From Gnetum montanum (taxonomy: Eukaryota; Streptophyta; Gnetopsida; Gnetales; Gnetaceae): a stretch of DNA of 64,000 nt. The stretch covers positions 733,249 through 797,248 of the forward strand of contig MNCI01038085.1 of assembly GCA_015680685.1 (NCBI GenBank), written 5' to 3'. Of the stretch, positions 22,901 to 34,164 are shown piece by piece. The translations under genes and the position numbers were made by a program. The notes below the pieces were generated by a model. That model ran no database searches. It had not been told where the DNA came from and saw only the letters and a program-made list of their open reading frames with translations. The first letter of the stretch is position 1. The number at the start of each line of letters is the position of its first letter.

Positions 22901-23430
22901 TTTTCCACTCAAAAAGGATTTTTCATAGATTTACTGTGATGACCAAGTAGAACTTTTCTTTTTCTTGTTCAGAAGAAGAAAAGAAAAGAAAAAGAATCAA
23001 AAGAAGAAGAGAACAATAATAATAAAAATAAAAAGAAAAAGGAATAAATGTGATGTTCTCATTTCTCAATGGGAGGAACCCCATATCAAGGCTTTGCAAT
23101 GCATTTAAGGAAATGGTATGAAATCACAATTTCTACATGTACACATGGATAGTCCTTTAGCTCTTTATGATTACTGGTTGATTGAAAATCTGCAATGCTA
23201 GAGTGACCACTAGAACTTGGTAATTGATTGCCATAGATCTCTTAAAACCAATTGTTTAGTATCGAATGAGCTTTTTCTTTATAAGATTCTATCTAACAGT
23301 GGTCAATATTTATTAAATTTGTTCCTATCTACTAGAATGTTATTAAATCAAATGATAAAAACATTGTTAAAAACTAAATGACTTTTTGCAAATGAAATTA
23401 AACACTTATTTTCTACAAAATAATTTCAAA
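19943..23430 (+). pseudogene. ycf2: ycf2 remnant, 3' part
   Basis: Continues ycf2 after the insertion: a hydrophobic stretch (FFVIFLLWIYLL), then at 20,962-21,190 PFFLGPSLSKVILLIGLKET..YLVSVVVDSYVPFI, the decayed Walker-A region of the AAA-like part; at 21,466-21,792 KSIIDTNIIKLSLYKQTWGLQS; at about 22,725 the FGEDNLFGIP/Y-E-E-D-L segment; and near 23,300 [24 protein letters not shown], close to the natural C-terminus. Two similar passages at about 22,130-22,330 and 22,330-22,540 look like a local duplication. There are many stops. Confidence 0.85.
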
Positions 23431-23685
23431 TCTCTTCTTTAGAAAGATTAGATATATTTAGAAATTGAAGAGAGATTCCTCATTCTATCGATCATGGAAG
23501 ATAAAAACACATATCAAGTGGTTGTTTTTTTCTACTCCAGGAAAAAATTATTGGAAAAATAGAATAGATAAATGTTTTAGATTGATTTTCTAAATGGAAA
23601 TATGTCCTATATTCAATTCTAGATAGGTAATATTCCATGTTGACCATAATGAGCTTTGGAATTCATTGTTCCATTTTGATAGACA

Positions 23686-23991
23686 TTGAAAGGAGTAAAA
23701 TCGTATCATATATATAGAATCATGGCAATAATTTCTTTCTTTCTTTTTGGTAAAAAAAAAAAAGGAAATTCTCCACTTTTACTTAAGAGAATATCCATAT
23801 TTGTGCCCATTTCATACCATAATATAAGCAAAAATAATCAATGTTATGTTTGCTTTGTAGAGGACTCAAAACTCCATGCTCCTTACCATGATATTTTGAG
23901 TCTCATGTGTCTACCATTTCATCATCAAGGCATCTTGAAAGGGAATATGATTCCATTAAGCAGATATCTATTTTATGGTCACTTATCTTGA
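23686..23991 (+). other. Unassigned 101-codon open stretch downstream of ycf2
   Basis: An open frame with a Lys run (GKKKKGNSP) and no recognised domain, in the spacer between ycf2 and rps7. The spacer 23,430-24,420 otherwise shows nothing I can name; trnL-CAA and ndhB, often found here in plastomes, are not recognisable. It may be a late ycf2 or spacer fragment that is open by chance. Confidence 0.2.
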
Positions 23992-24424
23992 TATACAGAT
24001 ATATAATCCATCACAAAGAAAGATAGAGCATTTGAGTGTTGATATCGACTAGTTATCTAAGTCTACGTTGAATCGTCCAAATCCTACATCCAAGGATATT
24101 AGCAAAATCCAAATTTCTGAATAGTTAGAATTTTGTGTACTTTTTAGGCCATTATTTCTTAAAGCTCCATCTCTCTCTAGGTAGATCATAGAAGAGCTAA
24201 GATAAAATAGTAGAATTAGAGAAACCTTTTTTTGATTGAAGATCCAATTGGTCATTAGAGGAACTCCCATTCAAGGGATCTCAGGGTAGTATAATTTTGT
24301 AAGATAGGAATGATCAATTTTGATTCAATCATTTTTTTTCTAATTTGACTAAGACATGGATCCTAATATCTATGTCTTAGTTAGATCTAAGTTTAATCCT
24401 TCTTTCTTATGTATTATGAATTAA

Positions 24425-24905
24425 AGATGATATGCAAAAGCTCTATTGCCCTTTGCCATTTTATGAATCTCTTCCTTTTTGAGTATGGCTTTGCCTTTCC
24501 ATTTAGTAGCATCCATCAATTCATAAATTAATTCGGATTCTATATTGGGCCCTAGACACTTTTGAGATGCCTCTAATAACCAATGAATGACAAGTATTTC
24601 TCTTTGGTTAGGATTGATTTCAAAGAGAACTTGATAAGTCAATTTTCTTTTATGTCTTTATTTTACTATTAGTCAAGGCACTACTTCCTTTATTGCTTTT
24701 CATAGAACTAGTAGTGGATTTTTTCTATCTTTTCTTCAATTTGTTTCATGGCTTAATAAAGAATTTGATAAGCTAATGATTTTTCCCATGTTTAATAATA
24801 CGATTAAGCACCATATTAACTAATTGATTTTGATAAATTGGATCAAATTATTCTACTCTTTTTTTCTCTTTTTCTCAGTATTTCACTATGAGATGAGTTT
24901 GAAAA
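24425..24905 (-). pseudogene. rps7: Plastid ribosomal protein S7 remnant
   Basis: The minus-strand open part 24,421-24,642 reads TYQVLFEINPNQREILVIHWLLEASQKCLGPNIESELIYELMDA in pieces and ends KEEIHKMAKGNRAFAYHL, the C-terminal two-fifths of rps7. The N-terminal part up to about 24,905 is recognisable only across stops (NMGKIISLSNSLL, RKNPLLVL). S7 nucleates the head of the small ribosomal subunit. Its place 3' of rps12 on the same strand is the standard plastid order. Confidence 0.85.
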
Positions 24906-25454
24906 AGGATCTAAAATATCTTTCATAAAGGCTAAAAATAAATCATTTTTTTCTTACTTTTTTGACTCCATATTGTTGGGTGGATCTCTAACATGAAAGA
25001 TATCCCTTCAATTCATACATATGACTTTCATTGAATATGAATTTCCACACAATTCTATTTACATAGATGAGGTCTATTCTTTATGCATATAAATGGTGGT
25101 TACTTGCTTTTCATTAAGTATCCAGTTCCTTTCATTCTTTTGCTATGACGAGAAATCTTGTATTTTCCATATCTATACATTCAATTACTTAGGTTTAGAA
25201 TGTAAAAAAAAATATTTCAAATCATTTCTATTTTCCTCAAACCTATTATAAAAAGGTCAAGGTATTTTTCATTGTTTATTAGCACAAAAAATTTTGGGGA
25301 AAACTTAGGAAATGATTTCACTATTAACCCTTAGAATTTTTTTTATGGTAGCCTGCTCTAGTCCTCCTACAAAATTTTTGTTATGAAGTTAGCCCTTCTC
25401 ATGTTTCTAGAAAATCACATGACATCATAAAATGATACAAGTCTTAGATAAGAA

Positions 25455-25700
25455 TATACAACATACTAGATCATCCTTGTAGACAATCATTGATTATGAT
25501 AGCATTCATGATTCCTTGAATAATGTGATATTTCACACTGAATAAATCTTTTACCCTTCCTCCTCTTACTAACACTACAAATGTTCTTGTAAATTATGGC
25601 CAATACTAGGTATATAAGTATTGATTTCAATTTTGGAGGTTAATCATACTCTAGAAACTTTACATAAGGTGGATTTTGACTTTTTGCAATTAATATTGGA
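25455..25700 (-). pseudogene. rps12: rps12 exon 2 remnant, left arm
   Basis: The minus strand gives ..STLCKVSRV.LTSKIEI then [13 protein letters not shown] and [15 protein letters not shown], the exon 2 core of ribosomal protein S12. In plastids this exon is joined to exon 1 by trans-splicing. The right arm carries a second copy at 55,020-55,245, which differs independently. Exon 3 and the cis intron would lie at about 24,950-25,450 but are not clear. Confidence 0.82.
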
Positions 25701-25734
25701 AAAGTTAACAAGTTCTATTCACTATCACTCTACA

Positions 25735-25775
25735 AAATTGTACATGAGATTTGCACCTCATATGGCTTCTCATTC
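25735..25775 (-). ncRNA. Group II intron domain V of the trans-spliced rps12 intron
   Basis: On the minus strand CCATATGAGGTGCAAATCTC followed by ATGTACAATTTTGTAGAG matches the conserved domain V/VI end of the rps12 trans-spliced group II intron half, lying directly 5' of exon 2. A second copy is at about 54,945-54,985. The rest of 25,780-26,640 is spacer or intron half without a gene I can name. Confidence 0.6.
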
Positions 25776-26641
25776 AATTGTTCTAAAGTAGGAAGGATTA
25801 TTTGGATTTGTTTTGTTATCTAAGAATATTTCTATTCTCTCCCTTCATTCCATTTTCTCCAAACTAAGAAATGATTCAATCATGTCCATTTTTGTATTCT
25901 AATAAGATACCAATGAATATGATTTGATTTTTGGTCAAAAAGAGTATGAAATCCTTCTTTCTTCTTTATTGAGGTACAACATTTGTGGAAATAGAGAACT
26001 AGCTTCTTAATATCTTGATACATCATTCCTCCAAATCAAAAATGGATTCCAATTTGGTGGGCTAATGTGAACTTATCCATGTGGTTATGCACTAAGTGAT
26101 TTGGAATTAATTTGATGAAAGATCTTAGCTTTTGTGCTTTGGTTTGATTAATATGTGTTGTTCAATATCCTTTGGTGGCCTATGTGGGATATCTATATGT
26201 GATAGAACTAAATCCAAAACATAAGTCTTGTGAATAGCAATATGGCTAAATTACAAAGTAGTTCTTTTTGATTTGTTAGTGATCTTGACTCGCTGAATTT
26301 TTTCTTCTATGATGAATTGTTGGCCTTAGCCCTACATTTTTTTGTTATGGTAGAAAAGTTATGGTTGAGAAGAGGATTTCATGATGAGAGAGAAGAGAGA
26401 GGGGTAACCTGTTAGAAATAAGATAGATTTTGCCGATGTTTCCTTTTTTTTTCTAGTGATGAATTTTGTCTATGTTCCTAGAAAAATGAAATTTCCTAGG
26501 GGTCAAGGTGTAGAAATACATTAGAACCCAAAAAATGAAAAGAGATATCAACTAAAAGTCCAAATTTTTTGTGGAATTTTGGTCCAAGAAGCACAAAGGA
26601 TACATATAATACTTGAATCTATTATTTTCCTGGATGAATAA

Positions 26642-26713
26642 AGGGATATAACATAGTGGAAGAGTGTCACCTTAACATGGTGAAGGTCATCAGTTTGAGT
26701 TTGATTATCCCTA
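26642..26713 (+). tRNA. trnV-GAC: trnV-GAC, degenerate plastid copy, left arm
   Basis: AGGGATATAACATAGTGGAAGAG, ..CACCTTAACATGGTG.. and CATCAGTTTGAG..TTATCCCTA match trnV-GAC, but the anticodon GAC has become AAC. It lies upstream of 16S, as in plastomes. Confidence 0.88.
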
Positions 26714-26877
26714 GAGCCCTTTTGCTTTCTTTGTGGCTCATTAGATTCACATGAGAGGATAGGGATATGTATATTCTATGGGTGAACTACAAGCTAATGG
26801 ATACAAGTGATTCCAATTAGAGACAATTTGTAATCCACTTTGTTCATGAAGAAGGAAGCTATAAGTAATGCAACTAT

Positions 26878-28366
26878 GAATCTCACAATGAGTATGACTC
26901 TAGCTCACGATGAACATTGACAATATGCTTAACAGAAGAAAGTTGAATAGGAAGTGGTGTTTCTAGTGGTGGGTGGATGAGTAATGTGTGAGAACCTAAC
27001 CTTGGCAAGGGAACAATAGCTAGAAACAATTGTTAATATGCCATAGGTTGAGGAGCAAAAAGGAGGAATCCAGCTTATGAGGGGCTCATGTCTGATGAGT
27101 TAGTTGTTGAGGTAATGGCTTACCAAGGCAATGATAAGTAGTTGGTCTAAGAGGATGATAAACCACACTAGGACTAAGACACAACCTAAAGTTCTATGGG
27201 AGGAAGCAATGGGGAATTTTCTACAATGGGCAAAAGCCTGACAAAGCAATGTTACATGAAGGTAGAAGGCCTATAGGTTGTGAACTTCTTTTCTTGGAGA
27301 TGAAAAAATGATGCTATTTGAGGAATAAGCATCAACCAACTTTGTGCTACCAACCATGGTAATACAGAGGATGCAAGCATTATCTAGATTTTTTAGATGT
27401 AAAGAATCTTTAGGTGATTTTTCAAGTCCTCCATTAAATCCCAAGGCTTAACCTTGGATAGTCACTTGAAACTACAAATCTAGAGTACGATAGGGGTAGA
27501 GGGAATTTTTGATGGAGTGGTGAAATGCATTGAGATCAAAAAGAACACCAAAGGTGCAATCACTCTAGTGGACTAACATTAACACTAAGAGACTATAGTT
27601 AGGGGAGTGAATGGAATTGGAAATTGTAGTAGTCCTAGTTGTAAACAATGGATACTAAGTGTATTGTGTATCAACCTATGGAATGCTATAACTAACACAT
27701 TAAGTATCCCACTTGGGAAGTACTTTCACAAGAATGAAACTCAAAAGAATTGACAAGGGCCTACATGTAGTTTAAATTTATATAAAGTGAAGAACCTTAC
27801 CAATGATTGACATGTCATGAGTCCTCATAAAATGGAAGAGTGCCTTTAAGAACATGGACACAAGTGGTGCATGTCTGTCATTAGCTCATGGTGTAGGGTG
27901 TTGGGTTCAGTCCCACAACCAATGCAACCATTTTGTTTAGTTTCCATAGTGGAATTTGGAACCATAAAAAAATTGTTGGCAATGAGCTAGAGGAAGGTGA
28001 GGATGAGGTTAAGTCATCATGCACCTTATAACCTAGGCCACACACATGCTACAATGGCCAAGATAAAGGACTGCAATTCTTTGAGGGCAAGCTAATCTGA
28101 AAAACCCAGTCTCAGTTCAAATTGAAGGTCACAACTCTCCTACATGAAGTGAGAATCACTAGTAATCACCAATCATCCATACACTGGTGAATTTGTTCTT
28201 TGGCCTTGTACACACCACCCATCACACTATAGGAGTTTGCCATGTTTAGAGTCTCTACATTAACTACAAGGAGGAAGGATGAGAAACTTAGGGTTAGTGA
28301 CTAGAGTAAAGTCATAATAAGGTAGTCATACTGGAAGGTGTAGCTAGATAACCTCCTTTTCAAGGA
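26878..28366 (+). rRNA. rrn16: Plastid 16S rRNA, degenerate full-length copy, left arm
   Basis: Starts at TCTCACAATGAGTATGACTC (decayed TCTCATGGAGAGTTCGATCC) and ends at GGTAGTCATACTGGAAGGTG..CCTCCTTTT with the remnant of the anti-Shine-Dalgarno end. Internal landmarks include GGACACAAGTGGTGCATGTC and GGTGTTGGGTTCAGTCCCAC. The length of about 1,489 bases equals a normal plastid 16S gene, but scattered C-to-T and G-to-A changes rule out a working rRNA. Confidence 0.93.
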
Positions 28367-28613
28367 GAGTTAATGCTTGTTGGGTTTTTGGCTTTTGATC
28401 TACATCAACAAGCCACATTTGAGCTAAGTGGAAGTATTATTTCATTTCTTGAAGTAATACCAAGTTCATAAGCTTCTCATCCTAGGTCAAAACATGTTTA
28501 TAAGATCCCATGTCTCTTTTGCCTGACCAGGTTGCCAACAGTATGGTAGTCGAGCAACAAAATATGACCTCTTATTTTACTTTTGGTATAGTAGGTACCC
28601 CACTAGAAAGTCA

Positions 28614-28650
28614 AGGCTATTAGCTCAACATTAGAGAACACCCTTGATAA
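28614..28650 (+). tRNA. trnI-GAU: trnI-GAU exon 1 only, left arm
   Basis: GGCTATTAGCTCAACATTAG..CCTTGATAATAG corresponds to the first exon of trnI-GAU including the GAT anticodon. About 60 bases of its group II intron follow (GTCCAGGTTGTGAAGGCTC) before the sequence jumps into 23S. The second exon and trnA are missing on this arm. Confidence 0.8.
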
Positions 28651-28704
28651 TAGCACCATTGTGTCCAGGTTGTGAAGGCTCTCAGCCACATGGCTCCAAT
28701 AGTG

Positions 28705-30890
28705 AAGTAGTACCATGATAGAAACATGTAAAGTTGAGGAGTTAAATAGAACATGAAACTATAAGACTCTAAGTAGTGGGAGGAGAATGGAATCTTTAAC
28801 CACTTTCCTTTTGAAGAATGAGCTAGCAACTTATACATAGTGGCTTGGTTAAGGGAACCCACTAGAGCTGTAGCGAGAGCCAATCTTCATAGGGTAATTG
28901 TCATTGCTTATGGACCTATGGGTGATCTGTCCATGACTAGGATGAAGCTTAGATGAAACTAAGTAGAGGTCCAAATTGACTAATGTTGCAAAATTAGTGG
29001 ATGAGTTGTGGTTAGAGGTTAAATGCCACTCAAACCTAGAGCTAGGTGTTTCCACTGAAATGTGTTGAGGCATAGCAAATGACTGGACCATCTAGGGTTA
29101 AAGAACTATGTTAGTGTTGGCCATGTAAGTGGTATGACATTGAGGCAAACTATGAATACTATATATGTAAGGATTAACTAGTGAGATAATGAGGGATAAG
29201 CTTCATCGTTAAGAGGGGAACAACCCAGATTACCAAATAAGGTCCCTAAATGACTGCTTAATGATGAAGGATGTATGAGTGCAAACATAGCCAAGAGGTT
29301 TTCCTAGAAATAGTGATCCTTAAAAGAGTGCGTAATAGCTTATTGATTGAGTGCTCTTGCACTGAAGATGAATGGAACTAAGTAATCTATCAAACCTAAG
29401 GGTTCCTCTCCAAGGTTCATCCATGGGAGGTGATTCAGGGCCTAAGATCAGGCTAAAAGGCATTGCCAATGGACAACAGGTGAATATTCCTATACTATCC
29501 TTTGTTGGTCTTAAGCAATGGAGAAGGCTAGATTAGCTAAAAAATGGTTATCAATTTAAGGATGTAAGGTGACGTTGCCTTTTTTTAACGATGGTTAGAA
29601 GGGGTAGAGAAAATTCCTTGGGCCAAGCACTGAGTACAAGGTGCTACTATGTTGAAGTACCTAACATTATAATTCCTAGAAAAGCTTAAGTAACCTTCAA
29701 CAAAAGGGTACCTGTACCCAAAACTAACATAGGTAGGTAGGTAGAGAATACCTAGGGGCACAAGACAACTCTCTCTAAGGAACTCAGCAAAATAGCCCCA
29801 TGAATTTAGGAGAAGGGATGCCTCCTCACAAAGGAGAGAAGGTTGTAGTGACTTGGCCTAGCTAACTATTTACCAAAACATAGGTATACAAAAATCCATA
29901 ATACCATGTATGGGGGTTGATGCCTACCTAGTGTCAAAAGGTTAAGAAAGTTGGTAACCTAGTGATAGGAAAGTTGGTGATCGAAGCCTTGGTGAATCAC
30001 AAGCATAACTATAATGATCCTAAGGTAGCAAAATTCAATTTTTGAATAAGTTTAAACTTGCATGAAAGGGATAAGGATTTGGATGCTATCTCAGAGAGAG
30101 AATTGGTGAAATAGATATGTCTATGAAAAGGTAGACTACCTGCACTTGGATAGAAAGATCCTATGAAGCTTTACTATTTCCTAGGATTGAGTTTGGGCTT
30201 TTCTTGTGTAGCTTAGGTAGGGGTCAAGGAAGGGCCCTTATGAAGGGGCTAGATCCATTAGTAAGACATCAATATAGAAGTACAAGAACTCTAACCTTAT
30301 GTTAGAACTTATGCACCAAGGGACAGTCTTAGGTAGATAATTTCTATGGGGCGTATGCCTTCCAAAAGATAATAGAGGCATGTAAAGATTTCCTTAGGCC
30401 ATATGGGCATCAGTCCTTGAGTGTATGGTAGAAGGAAGATTGAATACAAGATCCACCTATCAAGCAAGATGAAAGTTAGCCTTAGTGATTCAATGATGTT
30501 GAGTGGAAGGGTTGTTGCTCAATGGATAAAAGCTACTCTAGGGATAACAGGTTGATCTTCCCCAAGAGTTCACATTGATGGAAAGGTTTGGCATCTCAAT
30601 GTGGGCTCTTTATCACTTGGGGTAGTAGCATGTTTCAAGGGTTGGGCTATTCACCCATTAAAGTAGTACATGAGCCAGGTTCAAAATTTCATGAGATAGT
30701 TTAATCCATATCTAGTGCAGGTGTTAGAGCATTAAGGTGACCTTTCCTTAGTTGAAGAGGACTAGAAAGGATGCATCTCTAGTGTACCAATTATCATACT
30801 GATGGTAGATGCTAGGTACCCAACTGCAGAGCGGATAACTACTGAAAGCATATAAGTAAGAAGTCCACTTCAAGATGAGTGCTCTTCAAC
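28705..30890 (+). rRNA. rrn23: Plastid 23S rRNA, degenerate, lacking the first ~0.4-0.5 kb, left arm
   Basis: From AGTAGTACCATGATAG onward the text follows plastid 23S: TTGGTTAAGGGAACCCACTAG, AAGGGTACCTGTACCC, TAACTATAATGATCCTAAGG, AGGGATAACAGGTTGATCTT and the end CAAGATGAGTGCTCT. The first part of the gene has been lost together with trnI exon 2 and trnA. Substitutions are abundant. Confidence 0.93.
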
Positions 30891-31137
30891 TTACTAGCCT
30901 GTACTTGCCAACATAGCCAAGGATATTTCTCTATCTTTACATGGGGTTGAGTAACCTTTTGAGAAATATGAGGTCCCTTATTCTATTCCAAATCTCGTAC
31001 ATAGTTGGACATCCTGTTGTTTTCACTCTAAACTTCAAAGCATAATACCTTGCAAGAAAATTTCTTCCACATCCTTCTAAAATTGTTGAGGAGAGGAAAG
31101 CATTTAGAAGGAACTCAAGGAAATAGATCTTCATGTG

Positions 31138-31211
31138 GGGGCTTGTAGCTTAGAGTATGAGAGCATGTGGCTATGAACCATTGTGTCAGGGGTTCAAATC
31201 CCTCCTTGCCC
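31138..31211 (+). tRNA. trnR-ACG: trnR-ACG, degenerate plastid copy, left arm
   Basis: GGGCTTGTAGCTTAGAG..GTGGCTATGAACCATTG..GGGGTTCAAATCCCTCC..GCCCA is trnR-ACG with the anticodon changed from ACG to ATG. Between 23S and here (30,890-31,138), 4.5S and 5S rRNA are not recognisable. Confidence 0.88.
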
Positions 31212-31420
31212 AAGACCCAAGAAAAAGGGAAGGTCCTTTACAATGATTGAGGTAGTAGATGTATGGAAAAAAATGGGTCCTAGAATTGTTATGTCAATAA
31301 TCCAGAAGGAAGATGAAAATGGAGTGTATAGAAAGTTCCAAGAGTCAAAAACTAGGTGTTGCTTGTGGTTCATGTAGGTACAAGAGTTTTGAGGCTATAG
31401 GACATAGATCAAATCCATGT

Positions 31421-31492
31421 TTCATGCTAGCTCAATTGTAGAGCAACTGATTGTTAATCAATTTTAGTCATAGGTTCAAATCCTACTTGCAA
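31421..31492 (+). tRNA. trnN-GUU: trnN-GUU, degenerate plastid copy, left arm
   Basis: TAGCTCAATTGTAGAGCAAC, ..TGATTGTTAATCAATT.. with an intact GTT anticodon, and TAGGTTCAAATCCTACTTG match trnN-GUU. The acceptor stem is damaged. Confidence 0.87.
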
Positions 31493-31711
31493 AGAACCAT
31501 TCACTCAAAGGCTTTGATCATCAAGCCTTGGGAGAAAGGCTGACCTTTGTTTACAAAGGTAGATTAGTGGATTCTATCACTAATTAATTTGGAAAGTTCA
31601 ATTGCAAGAATTACTAGAGAGAATGCAAGTCTTTACTTAGTCAAATTTCTATTATATGATATAATATGATAGAACCATGCAAATTAGAGAGTGGAAAGAA
31701 AGGAATCAAAG

Positions 31712-33810
31712 GTGAAAATAGTAGCTTACAGAAAAGGTGGAATTGGTAAATCCATTGCTAGTTGTAATGAATCAGTAACTTTATCAAGACGTGGTAATAA
31801 AGTGTTACAAATAGGGTGCAACACTAAACATGATAGTACTTTTACTTTGATAGGATTTTCAATCCATGCCATAATTGATACTTTGCAAGTTAAGCATTAT
31901 TATTATGAGGATTGAAACACCATGAAATTTTGAGACCTCAATGATTCAACAAAGTCTCGAAGTTTAGGTAAAAGATTTCCACAAGTGGCACATGTCAGAC
32001 AGTCTTCTTTTTTCAGCTAAGGGCCTACTACACTACACTACATAGCTCAACGTAGTAGACTTCAGGAGGATTAAATAGAAATGAGGGATGCGCAGCAACA
32101 ACACTTCAACTTTACAAGCTGGCCATGATTGAAAATCTTAACTTTTGGCATATTATGCTGCGTTACACTATGTAGCGTAATGTAGCGTAACACAGTGTAA
32201 CGCAAGTAGAAAATTGATTTAATCGCAACCACGAAGATAGAAAAATTCAAGCATTAGCGGTTCTTATGCCACGATACGCTCCCTAGCATATTGCAGCGTA
32301 ACCGCAAGATAGTTTCTTACTGAAGCTCCGAAAATCCTGCAGCACTAAAGACAAGGGTAGATTATGAAATACTATGCATCAGAGCATAGCATAGCATAAC
32401 ACTGCAATCTTTAGCTATGGCACATCAGGTCAACAGTATTTTGTGGGCCCAGGACACGCATCATCTAAACCGCGTTCTTTTCCTAACCCTAATCTTATAA
32501 ATACCCTGACAGACAATGCTCAAAAGGGGTTGGCAATTTTGGAGCAAAGGTTGGCAACAATTGTCATTTTATTTTGGCAAATTTTTGACAATATCTCTTG
32601 GAAAATACTGGTGAAAGGATGAGAAGGAGTTGGCAACAGAAGAGCATCGAAGGTGACCGACAAGAGCTTTTGACCAGAGACTTCAAGTTAGCAGACACTT
32701 TGCTTTGAGTCTAACTCCCTTGCACCTAGATTGGCTAGAACAAGGTAGATTGGCCTTCTCTTGTTTGCAACAGATACTTCGTCAAAACCGAAGTCTACTT
32801 CTAAATCCTGTTGTATTTATCACATTTATCTATAAGGGAGATCCTAGATCTCGAGATTGCATATTCTCCAAATTCAATTTATTACATATTATTTACATAG
32901 ATCTTATATTCATTTTGCATTGTTTACATCATCCTTTTTGCCTTCAAGATTACCGATATCATACTCTCCCATCGAAATCGTCATCTCGTGATCCGATCAT
33001 TACAAAATTTACTTATTAAGTAAGTCCTTGCCTTAACGACAAGACCATTCAGGGCACCTTGGATTCATTTTCTCTAGCACAACCCTCGCATGGATCCAGG
33101 GTTGGAACTGTGTACACGGAACTTCATTTGGTATTTCCAATGATTGATGTTTTCCATTGTTACAAGGATATTTGATAAAAGGATGTTATTCATAAGGGTT
33201 ACAGAGGGGTGGATTTTGTGGAAGTAGGTGGGCCACTAGCAAAAGCTAGAAGTGGAGGCTACATAGTAAAGTTGAAAGAATTAAATGCATTTGACCAATA
33301 TGATGTAATATTATTTGATGTGTTAGGCGATGTAGTTTGTGGAGGGTTTTCCACACCTTTGAATTATGTGTATATTTTTGTTATAATTATTGATAACGTG
33401 TTTGATGCATTATTTGCAGCCAATCATATTATCATGTCCATAATAGAAAAAGCCCATATGAATTTTCTCTGATTAGGTGGTTTGGTCAGAAATTGTAAAT
33501 ATAAATGAGATCTTATCTAGAAATATGTCAAAGCTTTCCCAATGCCTATAATAGAAGTATTGAGCATATAAAGGTTTCTAGAGTGAGACATAAAACCTTA
33601 TTTGAAATGGCTACATCTTAACCATGTCTCAATTATGTTTGTAAATATTATTTAACTATCACCGATCAACTCTTATCACAACTAGAAGGGATTATACCAA
33701 AGGAAATGTTGGATCAGGAAATTTTCCATGTACTCTCTAATGTTTCTAGAAAACCAACTGGTTTCTAGAACCAAAAATCCAAAAAGAATATGGTTACTTT
33801 TATAGTTTAA
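31712..33810 (+). pseudogene. chlL: chlL (protochlorophyllide reductase Fe-protein), left copy, split by a solo LTR
   Basis: chlL encodes the ATP-dependent iron protein of light-independent protochlorophyllide reductase (NifH-like). The N-terminal part (31,712-31,912) reads [19 protein letters not shown], with the first P-loop Gly replaced by Arg, and [22 protein letters not shown]. After a 1.25-kb insertion the gene resumes at 33,165 with [39 protein letters not shown] and a shifted tail ending KKNMVTFIV before TAA at 33,808-33,810. There are stops and frameshifts after 33,472. The start codon position carries GTG, as in the right copy. Confidence 0.92.
31913..33164. mobile_element. Solo LTR (about 1.25 kb) inside chlL
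   Basis: The insert begins TGAAACACC and ends CATTGTTACA, that is TG...CA, and is flanked on both sides by AGGAT (31,908-31,912 and 33,165-33,169). Removing it and one AGGAT restores the chlL order. It has a TATA box (TATAAATA at about 32,496-32,503), but no gag, pol or second LTR. These are the marks of a solo LTR left by recombination between the two LTRs of a full element. It is unrelated in sequence to the LTRs of elements 1 and 2. The 104-codon frame at 32,705-33,019 is not recognised. Confidence 0.85.
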
Positions 33811-33906
33811 AATTAATTGGATAAATTTATGAAGAAAACTAGATCAATTTTATGAAAAACTATTAAAAATATTAAATAATTTGAATAAAAAAGGAGATGA
33901 AAGTCC

Positions 33907-34150
33907 ATGGCTCATTTAGTTAAAATCTATGATACATGTATTGGTTGTACACAATGTGTTTGAGCATGTCCTATGGATGTACTAGAGATGGTGCCTTGGA
34001 ATGGTTGCAAAGCTAAACAAATAGCTTCAACTCCCCGAACGAAAGATTGCATTGGCTGCAAAAGATGTGAATGCTTGTCCAATTGATTACTTAAGTGTAT
34101 GTGTGTATTTATGAAATGAAACCACTCGTAGTATGGGTCTTGCTTATTAA
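33907..34150 (+). pseudogene. psaC: psaC (photosystem I iron-sulfur protein) remnant
   Basis: ATG at 33,907 after AAGGAGATG opens MAHLVKIYDTCIGCTQCV, then a TGA where Arg (CGA) is expected, then [20 protein letters not shown] and CIGCKRCE with most of the [4Fe-4S] cysteines. A net loss of two bases shifts the frame, and the family ending MGLAY appears before TAA at 34,148-34,150. The length is 244 bases against about 246 for the family. It starts about 20 bases after the chlL-side inverted repeat ends. Confidence 0.93.
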
Positions 34151-34164
34151 ATTAGGTTATTTAT

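Noticed and set aside
26878-30890. Working bacterial or plastid rRNA operon, or contamination
   Set aside because: Universally conserved positions are mutated throughout, internal parts are missing and transposons are nested in the same tract.
32705-33019. 104-codon ORF in the solo LTR
   Set aside because: No domain is seen, and it lies downstream of the LTR TATA box where untranslated R/U5 sequence is expected.
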